A DNA stretch of 64,000 bases from Thalassoglobus neptunius (GCF_007859735.1 NZ_SIHI01000001.1:218848-282847), one strand, 5' to 3'; counted from the first letter of the stretch, positions 42,190-51,500 are shown. Notes: generated from the sequence alone by a model not told the origin. Made by a program: numbers and translations.

Positions 42190-43272
42190 AATAGACCTCA
42201 CGTAATCTCTAAAAGACGTTTCCAGAAACAATTAATGCTGACAACTGAGTGCGTGTCAACCAACCCACCTCAGGATTTTCGGCAGTCGTTGGTTGAGTCG
42301 GAAGTTCTTGTGGAATGGACGCAATGGGAGGAATTTTTCGCGGAGAGCTGATCCTGACAAGTCGACCAGACGACGCATCCCGCCAATCACTCCGTCCCGT
42401 TGGACGTCAACTCGATTTCCATTTCTGCCGTCTCGGAACTCAAAACGACGAAGAGAACGTGGTGAGCGATTCCGCTGGGCTTTTAGTCGCACGAAGAATC
42501 GTCGCATACCTCCGAGAATGGCCTGATTGACAGACTTGCCAATCACTTCATCGAACACTCTTCGTCCTGCAGTCCTTGACGAAATGATCGAAAGCTTTGT
42601 CCAACCGATTTCATGGTTGAAGGAAGTCGATGACCGAACAACAACAGGCCCACCAACAAGAAAAGAATCAACTCTGCGGTTCCAAATCCGAACATGTTCT
42701 GAGTACTCCATCGGACAATGACTCTAGCGACGTTCCGTCTTCGGTGCGATCAGACAACGACCACATTCGATAGCAACCGCAATCGAAGATGCTGGAACGA
42801 TTTTGATGGATACTCAAGTTGTTCACGGAATGAACCGCGGACGATGAGAGCACTTTGATGATACCGTTTCTGCTGATGAAGTCAATAATTTTCCATATCT
42901 TCAAGTTCGTCGCTGTCATCTCCGAGCATTTCGACGAATTAACCCGATTCTTTCCGTCAATTGAGATTTCAGAATCGGATCATCGCCCATCGCTGACAAA
43001 GTCAGTAATCTGCACAAAGAAGAGAATCAACGAACGTCGATGATGACTCCGGGGATCGACTTTCTCGGTGACTGACAGGCGTGCTTCAACACTCTGGCAT
43101 GAATGAGTGTCGACGTGAATGAGTGACGATAACATCGTCTCGCACTGAGAGTTGATGAGAGATTCACGGTCGATACCCGGAAATCAACAGATTGCAGAGT
43201 TGTACGAATTTTTGACAAGAACCTGAATTGTCTGGTTCATCTCGAAACTGAATTGTGAAGAGGATTGTGTCG
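42190..43272. other. Long gap with ambiguous open frames
   Basis: This is the largest gap, 1083 bp between tatA (minus) and the malate dehydrogenase gene (plus). A minus-strand frame at 42256-42711 and plus-strand frames at 42315-42530 and 42527-42721 overlap. The plus frame (71 residues, ARRIVAYLREWPD at the end) reads most like protein, and the next frame abuts it in another phase, as a broken gene would. None has a convincing ribosome binding site or family resemblance, so no CDS is called. Confidence 0.4.
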
Positions 43273-44202
43273 ATGAAAGTCTCCATTGTCGGTGGCGGTG
43301 GTCTGGTCGGGTCTTGCGCAGCTTTTGCTCTCCAGTTTGGAGGGATCGCAAGCGAGATCGCTCTCGTCGATGTCAACGAAGATCTCGTTGGTGGACAGGT
43401 TCTCGATCTGCTCCATGGAGCGTCGCTGACTTCGGACCAGCGAATCGTCGGTGGAACCGCTGAACAGTCCGCCGATGCCGACGTCATTTGCATCACTGCC
43501 GGATTGCGACGAAAACCGGAAGAGAGTCGCCTCGACCTCATCAATCGGAATGTCGCCCTGTTCAAGAATATTCTGGCCGACCTGAAACGCGTCGGATACA
43601 AGAAAGACGCCATTGTCTTCGTCGTCTCCAATCCCGTCGACGTCCTGACCTATCTCGCCGTCAAGGAATTGGGACTTCCTCCACAACAAGTGATCGGGCT
43701 CGGAACCGTTCTCGACACAACGCGACTTCGCAGCATGCTGGCACAACAGATCAGCGTTCCGCCAAGTCAGGTTCAGGTTACCATCTTCGGTGAACATGGC
43801 GACAGCATGGTCCCCATCTGGTCGAACGCACAAATTGCAGGTCTGCCGCTGGAGAAATTCCCGGGTGTCACTCCCGGCTTGATCGCTGAGGTTGAGAAAA
43901 AGACTCGCGGATCGGGAGCGGAAGTGATCAAGAAGAAAGGCGGAGCAGGATTCGCCGTGGGTGTTTCCATTGCGGACGTGATTCATTCGATTGCGCTGGA
44001 TCAACAGCGAATCATGCCCGTCTCATCACTTCAGAACGGAGCCTACGGGTTGCACGACGTATGCATCAGTGTCCCAACCGTCGTTGGCCGCACCGGTGCC
44101 GTTTCTCACCTCGAAGTCGAACTGTGGCCGAAAGAGTTGAGTGGACTTCAACGTTCCGGTCAGGTGCTCAGAGAAACGATCGACAAAGTGCTCGGCGGAT
44201 AA
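43273..44202 (+). CDS. mdh: Malate dehydrogenase (lactate/malate family)
   Basis: A 309-residue NAD-dependent dehydrogenase. ATG 43273 is chosen because AGGA lies eight bases upstream and it begins the family N-terminus MKVSIVGGGGLVGS. The NAD motif is GGGGLVG, with Asp in LVDVNED. AGLRRKPEESRLDL has the Arg at the substrate position (RRKP), which marks malate rather than lactate specificity. SNPVDVLTYLA, GTVLDTTRLRSML and IFGEHGDSMVP (catalytic His) complete it. It links to citrate synthase at 24589 in the TCA cycle. Confidence 0.93.
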   Translation: MKVSIVGGGGLVGSCAAFALQFGGIASEIALVDVNEDLVGGQVLDLLHGASLTSDQRIVGGTAEQSADADVICITAGLRRKPEESRLDLINRNVALFKNILADLKRVGYKKDAIVFVVSNPVDVLTYLAVKELGLPPQQVIGLGTVLDTTRLRSMLAQQISVPPSQVQVTIFGEHGDSMVPIWSNAQIAGLPLEKFPGVTPGLIAEVEKKTRGSGAEVIKKKGGAGFAVGVSIADVIHSIALDQQRIMPVSSLQNGAYGLHDVCISVPTVVGRTGAVSHLEVELWPKELSGLQRSGQVLRETIDKVLGG

Positions 44203-44220
44203 ACCAATCTCATGGTTCCC

Positions 44221-44236
44221 CCGCACGCGTCTGAAC
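44221..44236 (+). repeat. Intergenic box shared with 57396-57411
   Basis: CCGCACGCGTCTGAAC is identical at both sites. The preceding bases also partly match (CATGGT at 44211 and 57386, same spacing), so the shared unit is about 26 bp. It lies behind the malate dehydrogenase gene. Confidence 0.5.
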
Positions 44237-44264
44237 GTATTTCTTCCGGAGGAAACTGAGTCTG

Positions 44265-44342
44265 CTCGTGCGAATTGATGTGCTCCCAGAGATCGAGACC
44301 TCTGATACATTCTTCGGAATGGTTTTCACAAATTCGCACGAG
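44265..44342. repeat. Inverted repeat CTCGTGCGAATT / AATTCGCACGAG
   Basis: Twelve-base arms (44265-44276 and 44331-44342) enclose 54 bp in the convergent gap between mdh and the redoxin-like gene. They could form a large stem-loop acting as a terminator for both. The right side (44321 onward) matches the copy at 14826, and the left arm is identical to 29045-29056. Confidence 0.6.
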
Positions 44343-44365
44343 TGAACAGGCTCAAGCAACCCGCT

Positions 44366-45760
44366 CTATTTTTGCCCTTGCTCGGACAGGCTCACTTCTG
44401 AACCGGGTGGAGTCAGGAGCAGTGAGCGAACGGATTGTTCCAACTGGTTGAGATTGGTTCTGGTCGTCACAACGACACCATTCGAATCGACCAGCCAGTA
44501 GGATGGAATTTGCGTCACGCCGTAGTAATTCGCAACCGGATTGTTCGTTCCGCGTTTGTTCCGGTCGGAGAAGAAGATGTTCCGCCAGTCGAGACTGGTA
44601 AACTCGACGAATCGCCGGGCTGACAGATCTTCGCGGTCCATGTTGACGCCAACAACTTGAAATCGCCCATCGAGTTTCTGTTGAGCGGATTCGATCAGCG
44701 AGATGTCTTTCTGGAATTCTTCCGAATTCGAAGCCCAGAACACGATCAGCACTGGTGCTCCCTGCAACTCCTGAATGTTCAGGTGCTGGCCTTCGAGTGT
44801 CGAACCGCCGAATTCCTCCAGCTGTTGACCTTGAAGCCTGAGCCGTCGCGTCATCCCAGCGACCTGGGCGGCATAAGGAGTTTCCGCGAATTCGACCTCG
44901 ATCACAGACAGGCACGAAAGAGCGAGATCAAGCAGACCGTTGCGATCGCACAATCGTCCGGCTGACATCAAGTGGATTGCTGCGCGATTTGCTTCGTGTG
45001 GAAACCTCGCTGCAAACAGCTTCGCTTGCTGTGCGTAGGCAACAATCCATTTCTCATCGTTTGTGGCGTTTTGCTGAGCTTGTGTTTGCGTGTATTGAAG
45101 CACTCGTGATGCAGTCTCGATGGCTGCAAACGAACGCGGATCATGCTGGAAAAACGTTTCGGCATCGGACTTCAGCAATTCCGCCTGATCGAGATCACCG
45201 GAGATTGCCAGTTGCAGACGGGCGTCAGAAAGTGCATCGACCGCGCTGTTGAAGACTTTGATCTGCTCCGGATCGCGGTGAGTTTCCACGATGATGGGCT
45301 GAGCCAGTGCGACAATCTCACGAGCCCGGCGTTCCCGTTCCACAGCAACCTGTTCGGGAGTCAGAATGATGATTTTCTCGTCTTGCTGAGATGTCCCCGG
45401 CTGAACCACTCGGTCCAGAGGAGCAGAACGCAGCTGAGAAATCCGCTTGAGTTGATCAAGGGGAGTGACCGGCGTCTTCTTCGAACCTGGCTGCGCGGGT
45501 TGACGATCCGTCCCGGAAGATGCCTGAGATTCGTCAATTTGATCAACTACATTTGAAGCGGTTGATGGAGACGAGTTGCCTTGAAGGCTCGCGGACTCAT
45601 TGGCTTCCGCAGCCTCGTTCGGCACATTCTCCGAATCAATGAGCTCTGAAGAAGTGGTCTCACCCGATCCTTGGGTGACCTGCTGTGGTGCTGTCTCAGA
45701 ACAACCACAGAAGAGGAAAACCAGTCCAAGAGAAATCCAGACGGGATGCTTACAATTCAT
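44366..45760 (-). CDS. Redoxin-like lipoprotein lacking the CxxC motif
   Basis: A 464-residue lipoprotein (signal ending LFCGC). Residues about 25-110 are Ser/Glu-rich linker; a helical region of about 200 residues follows (QIKVFNSAVDALSDARLQLAISGDLDQAELL...), then a TlpA-like thioredoxin fold from about 315 (LEGQHLNIQELQGAPVLIVFWASNSEEFQKDISLIESAQ...). In catalytic TlpA proteins WASNSEE would read WATWCPPC; no CxxC is present, so it cannot act as a standard thiol oxidoreductase. VNMDREDLSARRFVEF, GVTQIPSYWLVDSNGVV keep the cis-Pro region. It is divergent, 89 bp away, from the lipoyl-like gene. Confidence 0.85.
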   Translation of the reverse strand: MNCKHPVWISLGLVFLFCGCSETAPQQVTQGSGETTSSELIDSENVPNEAAEANESASLQGNSSPSTASNVVDQIDESQASSGTDRQPAQPGSKKTPVTPLDQLKRISQLRSAPLDRVVQPGTSQQDEKIIILTPEQVAVERERRAREIVALAQPIIVETHRDPEQIKVFNSAVDALSDARLQLAISGDLDQAELLKSDAETFFQHDPRSFAAIETASRVLQYTQTQAQQNATNDEKWIVAYAQQAKLFAARFPHEANRAAIHLMSAGRLCDRNGLLDLALSCLSVIEVEFAETPYAAQVAGMTRRLRLQGQQLEEFGGSTLEGQHLNIQELQGAPVLIVFWASNSEEFQKDISLIESAQQKLDGRFQVVGVNMDREDLSARRFVEFTSLDWRNIFFSDRNKRGTNNPVANYYGVTQIPSYWLVDSNGVVVTTRTNLNQLEQSVRSLLLTPPGSEVSLSEQGQK

Positions 45761-45849
45761 TGTTTTGCAATCCTTTGCGATTCACAGTGAAGCAAGTTCC
45801 AGTATTGTGACTTGCCACATCAGCAGAATTTGCCGAACTTTTACATCAA

Positions 45850-46131
45850 ATGACACATTCTCGACAAGATCCAATTTCGAATGAGACAGATTCTGTCCAC
45901 ATCCCGGATCTCGGGACGGGGGAGAAACCGATCGAACTCGTTCACTGGCTGGTCGACGAAGGAGCGCAAGTCATTTCAGGAGAAAGAGTTGCAGAACTTC
46001 TTGCAGACTCAGTCCTGTTTTATCTCGAAGTGGAGCAGACCGGAGAACTGAGTCAAATCCAAGTCGGGGCAGGCACCCGTGTCGAGATTGGGCAAGCGGT
46101 TGCAACGATCGCCGTCGCAGAAGAATCCTGA
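45850..46131 (+). CDS. Biotin/lipoyl-like domain protein lacking the modified lysine
   Basis: A 93-residue protein that is almost entirely one lipoyl/biotin-attachment-like domain (VHIPDLGTGEKPIELVHWLVDEGAQVISGERVAELLADSVLFYLEVEQTGELSQIQVGAGTRVEIGQAVATI). In functional domains the hairpin reads ETDKA; here LADSVLF has no lysine in that turn, so it should not be lipoylated or biotinylated. It could be a structural or scaffold module. No 2-oxoacid dehydrogenase genes are adjacent. Confidence 0.8.
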   Translation: MTHSRQDPISNETDSVHIPDLGTGEKPIELVHWLVDEGAQVISGERVAELLADSVLFYLEVEQTGELSQIQVGAGTRVEIGQAVATIAVAEES

Positions 46132-46282
46132 AAATCTGTCGAAAGACCTCTCTTTGAGCACGATGCATCTTTTCATTCCGGGTGCATCTCTCTTTTCCCG
46201 ATGCGTAGCCCTCGATGCGTAGCTTGGACTGTCTCTCAAGCGAGAGCGGGAATTCATCGAATGCCGTCTCGTTGGGATTGGC

Positions 46283-47554
46283 CTACTCGCTCGAAGGACT
46301 TCCGAAGCAGAGAATCCTCCCGTTGGAGCTGTCGGTCCCGATGACGAGATACCCGGAAGCAATCGCTGGCGATCCGGTAATCGACTGTTTCGCCGGAAAC
46401 TTCCAGACTTCCTTCCCATCGCTCAAATTCACGCCATAGATGTTCCGGTCGGCTGAACCGAAATAAATTTTGTCGCCCGCAATCACAGGTGAAGAGTCGA
46501 CGCGGCCACGTGTCGCAAACGACCACTTCAGCTCCCCGGTTTTTCGGTCAATGCAATGGACGTGTTTGTCCCGGCTGCCAATGAGAACCACGTCCTCTGT
46601 CACAACTGGTGACGAGTGCATTTGTTGTTCGCGGCCTGGAATGGAGAACGTCCAGCCTTCAACTCCGTCAACAATCGGGAGTGCGTGGACGCTTCCCCCA
46701 TCGGTGCCGAAGTAAAGAATCCCATCTTTGGCGGCAGCTGAGGCGATCAGAAGTGCGTCGATTGGGACTTCGGAAACACTCTTCCCCTGTTGGATATCGA
46801 AGACTCTGAGGACTGGTTGATCACAGCCTGTCGTGAAAGTCTCTCCATCATGAATCGTGGGCGTCGCGTTCACTGGTCCTTGTGCTTCTGCCGTCCAGAC
46901 TTTTTCTCCTGTTTCAGCATTCAGACAATAGAGGAGCCCATCGTGCGATCCGAAAATCACGTTGTCGCCGACAACCTGAGCCCCGCCGACAATTTCTGCT
47001 TCGGTTTCCAGAGTCCATTTTCTGGCCCCAGTCTTTCGATCCACTGCGCGAAAGGTGCCGAAATCGTCTCCGCCGAAAACCGTTGTTGAGTTGAGCGCCA
47101 GTGCCGCATTGAATCCAGGGGGAATGTCGTTCTCGGCGACTTCATCAACTGACCGATAGGTCCAAACGAGTTCCCCTGAACTCAGTTCGAAGCAGTGAAT
47201 GTCACCACTCAATGTTCCAACATACGTTCGTCCATCCGCGATCACCGGCGTCGAGGCTGTTCCGTCGGGGGTCGTATATTCCCACTTCAACTCCAACTCT
47301 TCAGAGAGCGGGCCATCAGCGATCCCAAGGTTCTGATGGCCGTTTCGGAATGAAGTCCAGCCTTTTGCTGCTTTCACAACCTCATCATCCGCATTCAATT
47401 GCGTGAAGAGACCACTCCCAAACCAAACAGCAACAATCATCAGAACTGCAGCGAGTGAATGAATCGGCGACGGCGTTTTGACTTCGGGAGACACCCTGAA
47501 AATCCCGGCGCCGTTCTGAATGCCGTGCGAAGTTCCGAAGGATGGTGAACTCAT
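46283..47554 (-). CDS. Exported PQQ-binding-like beta-propeller protein
   Basis: A 423-residue protein with an N-terminal hydrophobic anchor (HSLAAVLMIVAVWFGSGLF) and repeated propeller blades: WTSFRNGHQNLG, GRTYVGTLSGDIHCFELSSGELVWTYRS, VIFGSHDGLLYCLNAETGEKVWTAEAQG, LIGSRDKHVHCIDRKTGELKWSF. Such repeats are PQQ-dehydrogenase/BamB-like; a full enzyme site is not evident. ATG 47554 overlaps the alcohol dehydrogenase stop by four bases (ATGA), and an in-frame start at 47575 is less likely. Co-translation with the dehydrogenase suggests a related function, not proven. Confidence 0.88.
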   Translation of the reverse strand: MSSPSFGTSHGIQNGAGIFRVSPEVKTPSPIHSLAAVLMIVAVWFGSGLFTQLNADDEVVKAAKGWTSFRNGHQNLGIADGPLSEELELKWEYTTPDGTASTPVIADGRTYVGTLSGDIHCFELSSGELVWTYRSVDEVAENDIPPGFNAALALNSTTVFGGDDFGTFRAVDRKTGARKWTLETEAEIVGGAQVVGDNVIFGSHDGLLYCLNAETGEKVWTAEAQGPVNATPTIHDGETFTTGCDQPVLRVFDIQQGKSVSEVPIDALLIASAAAKDGILYFGTDGGSVHALPIVDGVEGWTFSIPGREQQMHSSPVVTEDVVLIGSRDKHVHCIDRKTGELKWSFATRGRVDSSPVIAGDKIYFGSADRNIYGVNLSDGKEVWKFPAKQSITGSPAIASGYLVIGTDSSNGRILCFGSPSSE

Positions 47555-48720
47555 TCTGTTGGACGAAGTGCGCATTGGTATAGTTCCTTCAGCGATTGAG
47601 CATTCATTGCACGAGGATTGTTCTTTCCTGTCCATTGTTCAGCAGCTTCTTCGGCCATCGTATCGAACAGCGCTGGATCAACTTCACACTCAGCCAAAGT
47701 CGTTGGTTGACCGGTCTTGCGGACCGTCTCTGTCAGGAAGTCCGCAAGCCTGGAACTTGCCTCAGGATCATCATCTGCACACAACTTTGCATCCGCGGCG
47801 AGAATTCCATAAAGCCGTGCAATTTCTTCCAGCTCCGAATTATACCGAACAACGTGCGGAAGGAGGATTCCGATCGCGATTCCGTGTGTCAAACCAAAGT
47901 GTGCAGAAAATGGGTTCGCAAGAGCGTGCGTTGCTCCCAGCATCGAGTTCTCGATGGCTGCTCCGGCCAGATGGGCTCCCAGCAGCATCGATCCCCGGGC
48001 ATCGAGATCCTCCGGGAATTCGATCGTCTGGAGGAGTGAGCGAGAAAGAAGTTGCCACGCACTGCGGCTGAATTGATGCGAGAATGGATTTCTCTTCACC
48101 GTGACGAAGCTTTCCACTGCGTGACTGATGGCATCGACACCGGTCGCAGCTGTGACACTGGTCGGCATCGTGATCGTCAGTTCCGGATCAAGGATCGCGA
48201 TCTTCGCAGCTGCTTTTTTATCTCCACAAGCCATCTTCATATGCGTGACCGGGTCAGCAATCACGGCAAACGACTGTGCTTCGCTCCCGGTTCCGGAGGT
48301 CGTCGGGACAGCAATCAGCGGAAGCATCTCCTGCTTCGCTTTTCCGACTCCCTTGTAGTCCTTCATTTCTCCCCCATTGGTGAGGAGAAAGTTAATTCCT
48401 TTCGCGCAGTCCATGCTGCTTCCCCCTCCGAGCCCGACAATAAAGTCAACTTCGGCACTTCGCGCAAACTCGACACCGGCGGCGATATCGAGAGTTGTGG
48501 GATTGCAGTGGACATCGTCGAAGACGAAAACAGAGAGCCCGCAGAGTTTCAGCGACTCGACGGCTCGCAATTCGTGCCCAGCTTCTTTGATTCCCTGATC
48601 AGAGACGAGCAACACTCGTCGCCCTCCCAGATCGCGGACGAACGGTCCGAGCTGATTGAGTGTTCCCGGACCATACACGACCCGCGTCCGAGGGTCGAAT
48701 TCAAACTCTGGGATCATCAT
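47551..48720 (-). CDS. Iron-containing alcohol dehydrogenase family protein
   Basis: A 389-residue group III (Fe-type) dehydrogenase. The NAD site is GLGGGSSMDCAKGINF; substrate/metal region is PTTSGTGSEAQSFAVI, then DAISHAVESF and the C-terminal histidines of GATHALANPFSAHFGLTHGIAIGILLPHVV. The cytoplasmic position (no signal) contrasts with the exported PQQ-type propeller gene it overlaps by four bases. Its alcohol or aldehyde substrate is unknown. The ATG at 48720 is preceded by another ATG only one codon later. Confidence 0.92.
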   Translation of the reverse strand: MMIPEFEFDPRTRVVYGPGTLNQLGPFVRDLGGRRVLLVSDQGIKEAGHELRAVESLKLCGLSVFVFDDVHCNPTTLDIAAGVEFARSAEVDFIVGLGGGSSMDCAKGINFLLTNGGEMKDYKGVGKAKQEMLPLIAVPTTSGTGSEAQSFAVIADPVTHMKMACGDKKAAAKIAILDPELTITMPTSVTAATGVDAISHAVESFVTVKRNPFSHQFSRSAWQLLSRSLLQTIEFPEDLDARGSMLLGAHLAGAAIENSMLGATHALANPFSAHFGLTHGIAIGILLPHVVRYNSELEEIARLYGILAADAKLCADDDPEASSRLADFLTETVRKTGQPTTLAECEVDPALFDTMAEEAAEQWTGKNNPRAMNAQSLKELYQCALRPTE

Positions 48721-49044
48721 ATGACTGTATGCAGGAGGGAGTGGGGAATGTGCCGCGCAGGAATTTTCGTCGTCCCTATCCTATCGGTCACGTCCCTCGA
48801 CGGAAAGTCGAGTGTTGGAGTTTCTGACTGAGGATCTGCCGGACAATTCCCGCTGATCGATCGGGATTCTCTCAGAGAAACAGATTCGAAACGCTGCCGA
48901 TTCCCAGATCTCGCCGCAGTCGTTTTTCGTGGACAGGCGTCCAGAAAATGAACGCAGGAAACATACGCAGGAAACATACGCAGGAAACATACGCAGGAAA
49001 CATACGCAGGAAACATACGCAGGAAACGAACCCAGCGAATGAAC
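48721..49044. other. Gap holding tandem repeat upstream of adh and downstream of mutL
   Basis: These 324 bp lie between the mutL stop and the dehydrogenase start, both minus. They hold the 13-bp tandem repeat and a small perfect hairpin (TTCTCT-C-AGAGAA near 48873). They should also contain the promoter of the dehydrogenase-propeller operon. Confidence 0.6.
48953..49030 (+). repeat. 13-bp tandem repeat (CGCAGGAAACATA)
   Basis: Five perfect copies run from 48953 to 49017, followed by a sixth copy that diverges at its last three bases. The unit is not a multiple of three, and no frame runs through it in a known gene. It starts 14 bp downstream of the mutL stop and lies about 235 bp upstream of the dehydrogenase start. 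Confidence 0.95.
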
Positions 49045-50982
49045 TCAGGAACCGAGCCGGCCGAACTGACGGTCCAGTTCTTCGCGAGTCAGCTTCAAAG
49101 CGGTCGGTCGACCATGCGGGCAGTGATGGTGATCGTCACACAAGTGCCGCTGAGCGAGGAGGGACTCGATTTCCTCAAACGAAAGCCTTTGCCCCGCCTT
49201 AATCGCAGCTTTACAGGACATCATATGCAGGAGGGCGTCAATCAAATCACGCCGTTCGACTTTCCGCCCTTGTGATTCGATCTGGTCGGCAAGATCTCGC
49301 AGCAGTGACTGAGGATCGGCACGCGACATCAACGTCGGATACCCGGTGAGCGCGATCGTACTGCCCCCGAATCCTTCAATAATGAGGCCCAGTTCTGCCA
49401 GCACTTCCTGTTGATCAAGAAGCGTTTGTGATTCACGACTCGAAAGCTCCACCATGACCGGCATGAGCATCTTCTGAACTTCGACTTTTCCGGAAAGGAC
49501 CCGTCGTCGAAGCTGTTCATACATGATACGTTCGTGCAGTGCGTGCTGATCGATCACGGTCAACCCTTCACGAGTTTCGACCACGAGGTAACAATCGTGC
49601 ACCTGCATTGCCCGCACATCGTCTGCAATCGCCGATGATTCCTCATCCTGATCAGCAGTTGCAGAAGGCTGATCAGTTGAGAATTCCTCGGAATGATCCT
49701 GAAGCCCCGCTGAAACGCCCTGCCCCTCGAGAGATGGATTCGCTGCCAGCATCTCATCAGAGGAACGGTTCTCGAGTGCTCCGGCCTTCTGATCTGCGGC
49801 GGGATTGAGATTGTCTGCAGAGAAGAGAACTCTCCCCGGCGGCGGTTGCAACTCTTTCTGCACCCAACTGGAAAGTTCGTTCCTGAGTTCTTCGGCCGGA
49901 ACAGGAGACTGCGAAGCTTGAGCCCCCGCTTTGCCTGACTGATTCGGCAGGTCGAGACGCGAGTCCAGATCCATAGAAAGAAACTGGTTTCGCAGCGTCG
50001 ACAAGAGGAGCCGGTACAGAATCTGGCTGTTCTGGAATCGAACTTCGGACTTCGTCGGATGTACATTGACATCCACCTGATTCGGATCGACTTCCAGAAA
50101 CAAGAACGAAATGGGATGACGACCGACCATGACCAACCCTCGATAAGCTTCGCTCAATGCGTGCTGCAAGGATCGATCCTGAATCCAGCGACCGTTCAAA
50201 AACAGATACTGCCCTTTCCGGGTTGCTTTGCTTTGCGACGGGTGAGCCACATATCCGCGAATATGTGCCCCCTCATGTTCCGATTCGACCCAGATCAACT
50301 GTTCCGTCAGCTTGGAACCGTAGAAAAGCTCCAGTCGCTCGATGAGTCGATGCGTCGCAGGGAGTTCGTAAACGATCTTATCGTTGTGCCGAAGCACGAG
50401 ATGAAGATTGGGATTGGCGAGCGCGATGCGTGTAAACTGCTCGGAGATATGACCGAATTCCGTCGCTGGAGTTTTCAGAAACTTGCGTCGGACCGGTGTA
50501 TTGAAGAAGAGTTGTCGAACTTCGATTCGCGTCCCTTCTGGACATCCACAGACATGCGGCTCTTTCAGAATCCCGCCGTGAACGTTGAGTTCCATTCCGA
50601 TATCCGCCCCACGTCTGCGGCTGCGAAGCTGGAACTGCGAAACTTCTGCAATGGAAGCGAGAGCTTCGCCGCGAAAGCCCATAGTCTGCACGCGGAACAG
50701 GTCGTCTGCATCGACGATTTTGCTCGTCGCGTGGCTTGCGACTGACAGTTCGAAGTCATCAGGGTGAATTCCTTCCCCATCGTCCACAATCCGGATGCAG
50801 TCCACTCCGCCATTCTCGATCTCAACTTCGATGCGTGATGAGAGCGCATCGACAGAGTTCTCCAGCAATTCTTTAACAACACTGGCGGGACGTTCAATCA
50901 CTTCTCCCGCCGCAATTTTATTGATTACGCTGGGAGTCAGTTGACGAATCCGTGTATCGACATCCGTGTGAGTGGGGGACAT
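49045..50982 (-). CDS. mutL: DNA mismatch repair protein MutL (endonuclease type)
   Basis: A 645-residue MutL. N-terminal GHKL ATPase motifs: INKIAAGEVIERPASVVKELLENSVDA and IVDDGEGIHPDD, SHATSKI. The C-terminal dimer domain has DQHALHERIMYE (DQHA-X2-E-X4-E, the metal-dependent nicking motif), SCKAAIKAGQ and CPHGRPTAL, which together mark an active endonuclease form, unlike MutL of enterics. A low-complexity acidic linker of about 100 residues separates the halves. mutS is not in the window. Downstream is the 13-bp tandem repeat. Confidence 0.96.
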   Translation of the reverse strand: MSPTHTDVDTRIRQLTPSVINKIAAGEVIERPASVVKELLENSVDALSSRIEVEIENGGVDCIRIVDDGEGIHPDDFELSVASHATSKIVDADDLFRVQTMGFRGEALASIAEVSQFQLRSRRRGADIGMELNVHGGILKEPHVCGCPEGTRIEVRQLFFNTPVRRKFLKTPATEFGHISEQFTRIALANPNLHLVLRHNDKIVYELPATHRLIERLELFYGSKLTEQLIWVESEHEGAHIRGYVAHPSQSKATRKGQYLFLNGRWIQDRSLQHALSEAYRGLVMVGRHPISFLFLEVDPNQVDVNVHPTKSEVRFQNSQILYRLLLSTLRNQFLSMDLDSRLDLPNQSGKAGAQASQSPVPAEELRNELSSWVQKELQPPPGRVLFSADNLNPAADQKAGALENRSSDEMLAANPSLEGQGVSAGLQDHSEEFSTDQPSATADQDEESSAIADDVRAMQVHDCYLVVETREGLTVIDQHALHERIMYEQLRRRVLSGKVEVQKMLMPVMVELSSRESQTLLDQQEVLAELGLIIEGFGGSTIALTGYPTLMSRADPQSLLRDLADQIESQGRKVERRDLIDALLHMMSCKAAIKAGQRLSFEEIESLLAQRHLCDDHHHCPHGRPTALKLTREELDRQFGRLGS

Positions 50983-51500
50983 TCCTGAAATCAGATCAGT
51001 AGAGTGGATTGATTGAGATCACCGTGAATTCGATTCACTGTGTCTTTGAATGAGTGTGAAATCGAATCAGTGTGCAAGGCTTCGAAAATCACGGGCCGGG
51101 TCACTTCGAGCATAAAGAGACCGGACCGACAAATCTTCGGAACTTCTGTGACTTCAGACCGGAAACGATCTGGGCGAATTTGAGAAGGGACACCGAAATC
51201 TGCGAATCGAATGGTTTCTCGAACCGCTCATGATGTGAAGAACAGACTTAAGCCCCGTTCTGACGAAGTGATGATACTCAAATGGACCGGAAATTGTCAC
51301 ATCTCAAGGAAGTTTTCCTTCGCTGCGATCGGTCGATTCCGTTGCTGTGAGGAAGTTGAATCCTCGCACGTTTCCGCATCGAAGATCTCTTCAAACCTTC
51401 GATCGCGACAACGAATCGAGACGAAACAGCCCCCGTAATTGGCTGTTCTTAGCCAACTTACGTCCGCAGCCTGTCGTTGAAATCGATCAGTTGAAATCAA
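50983..51500. other. Intergenic region without recognised genes
   Basis: A 518-bp gap between the start of mutL and the stop of the Hyi-like gene, both minus. It holds small hairpins (GTGAAT-TCG-ATTCAC near 51023; TTGGCT...AGCCAA near 51439) that could be terminators or regulatory. The only open frame (51211-51438) has no coding character. Confidence 0.5.

Noticed and set aside
42256-42711. Minus-strand 151-codon frame
   Set aside because: Very Arg-rich without family features; opposite-strand frames look at least as plausible, so not called as a gene.
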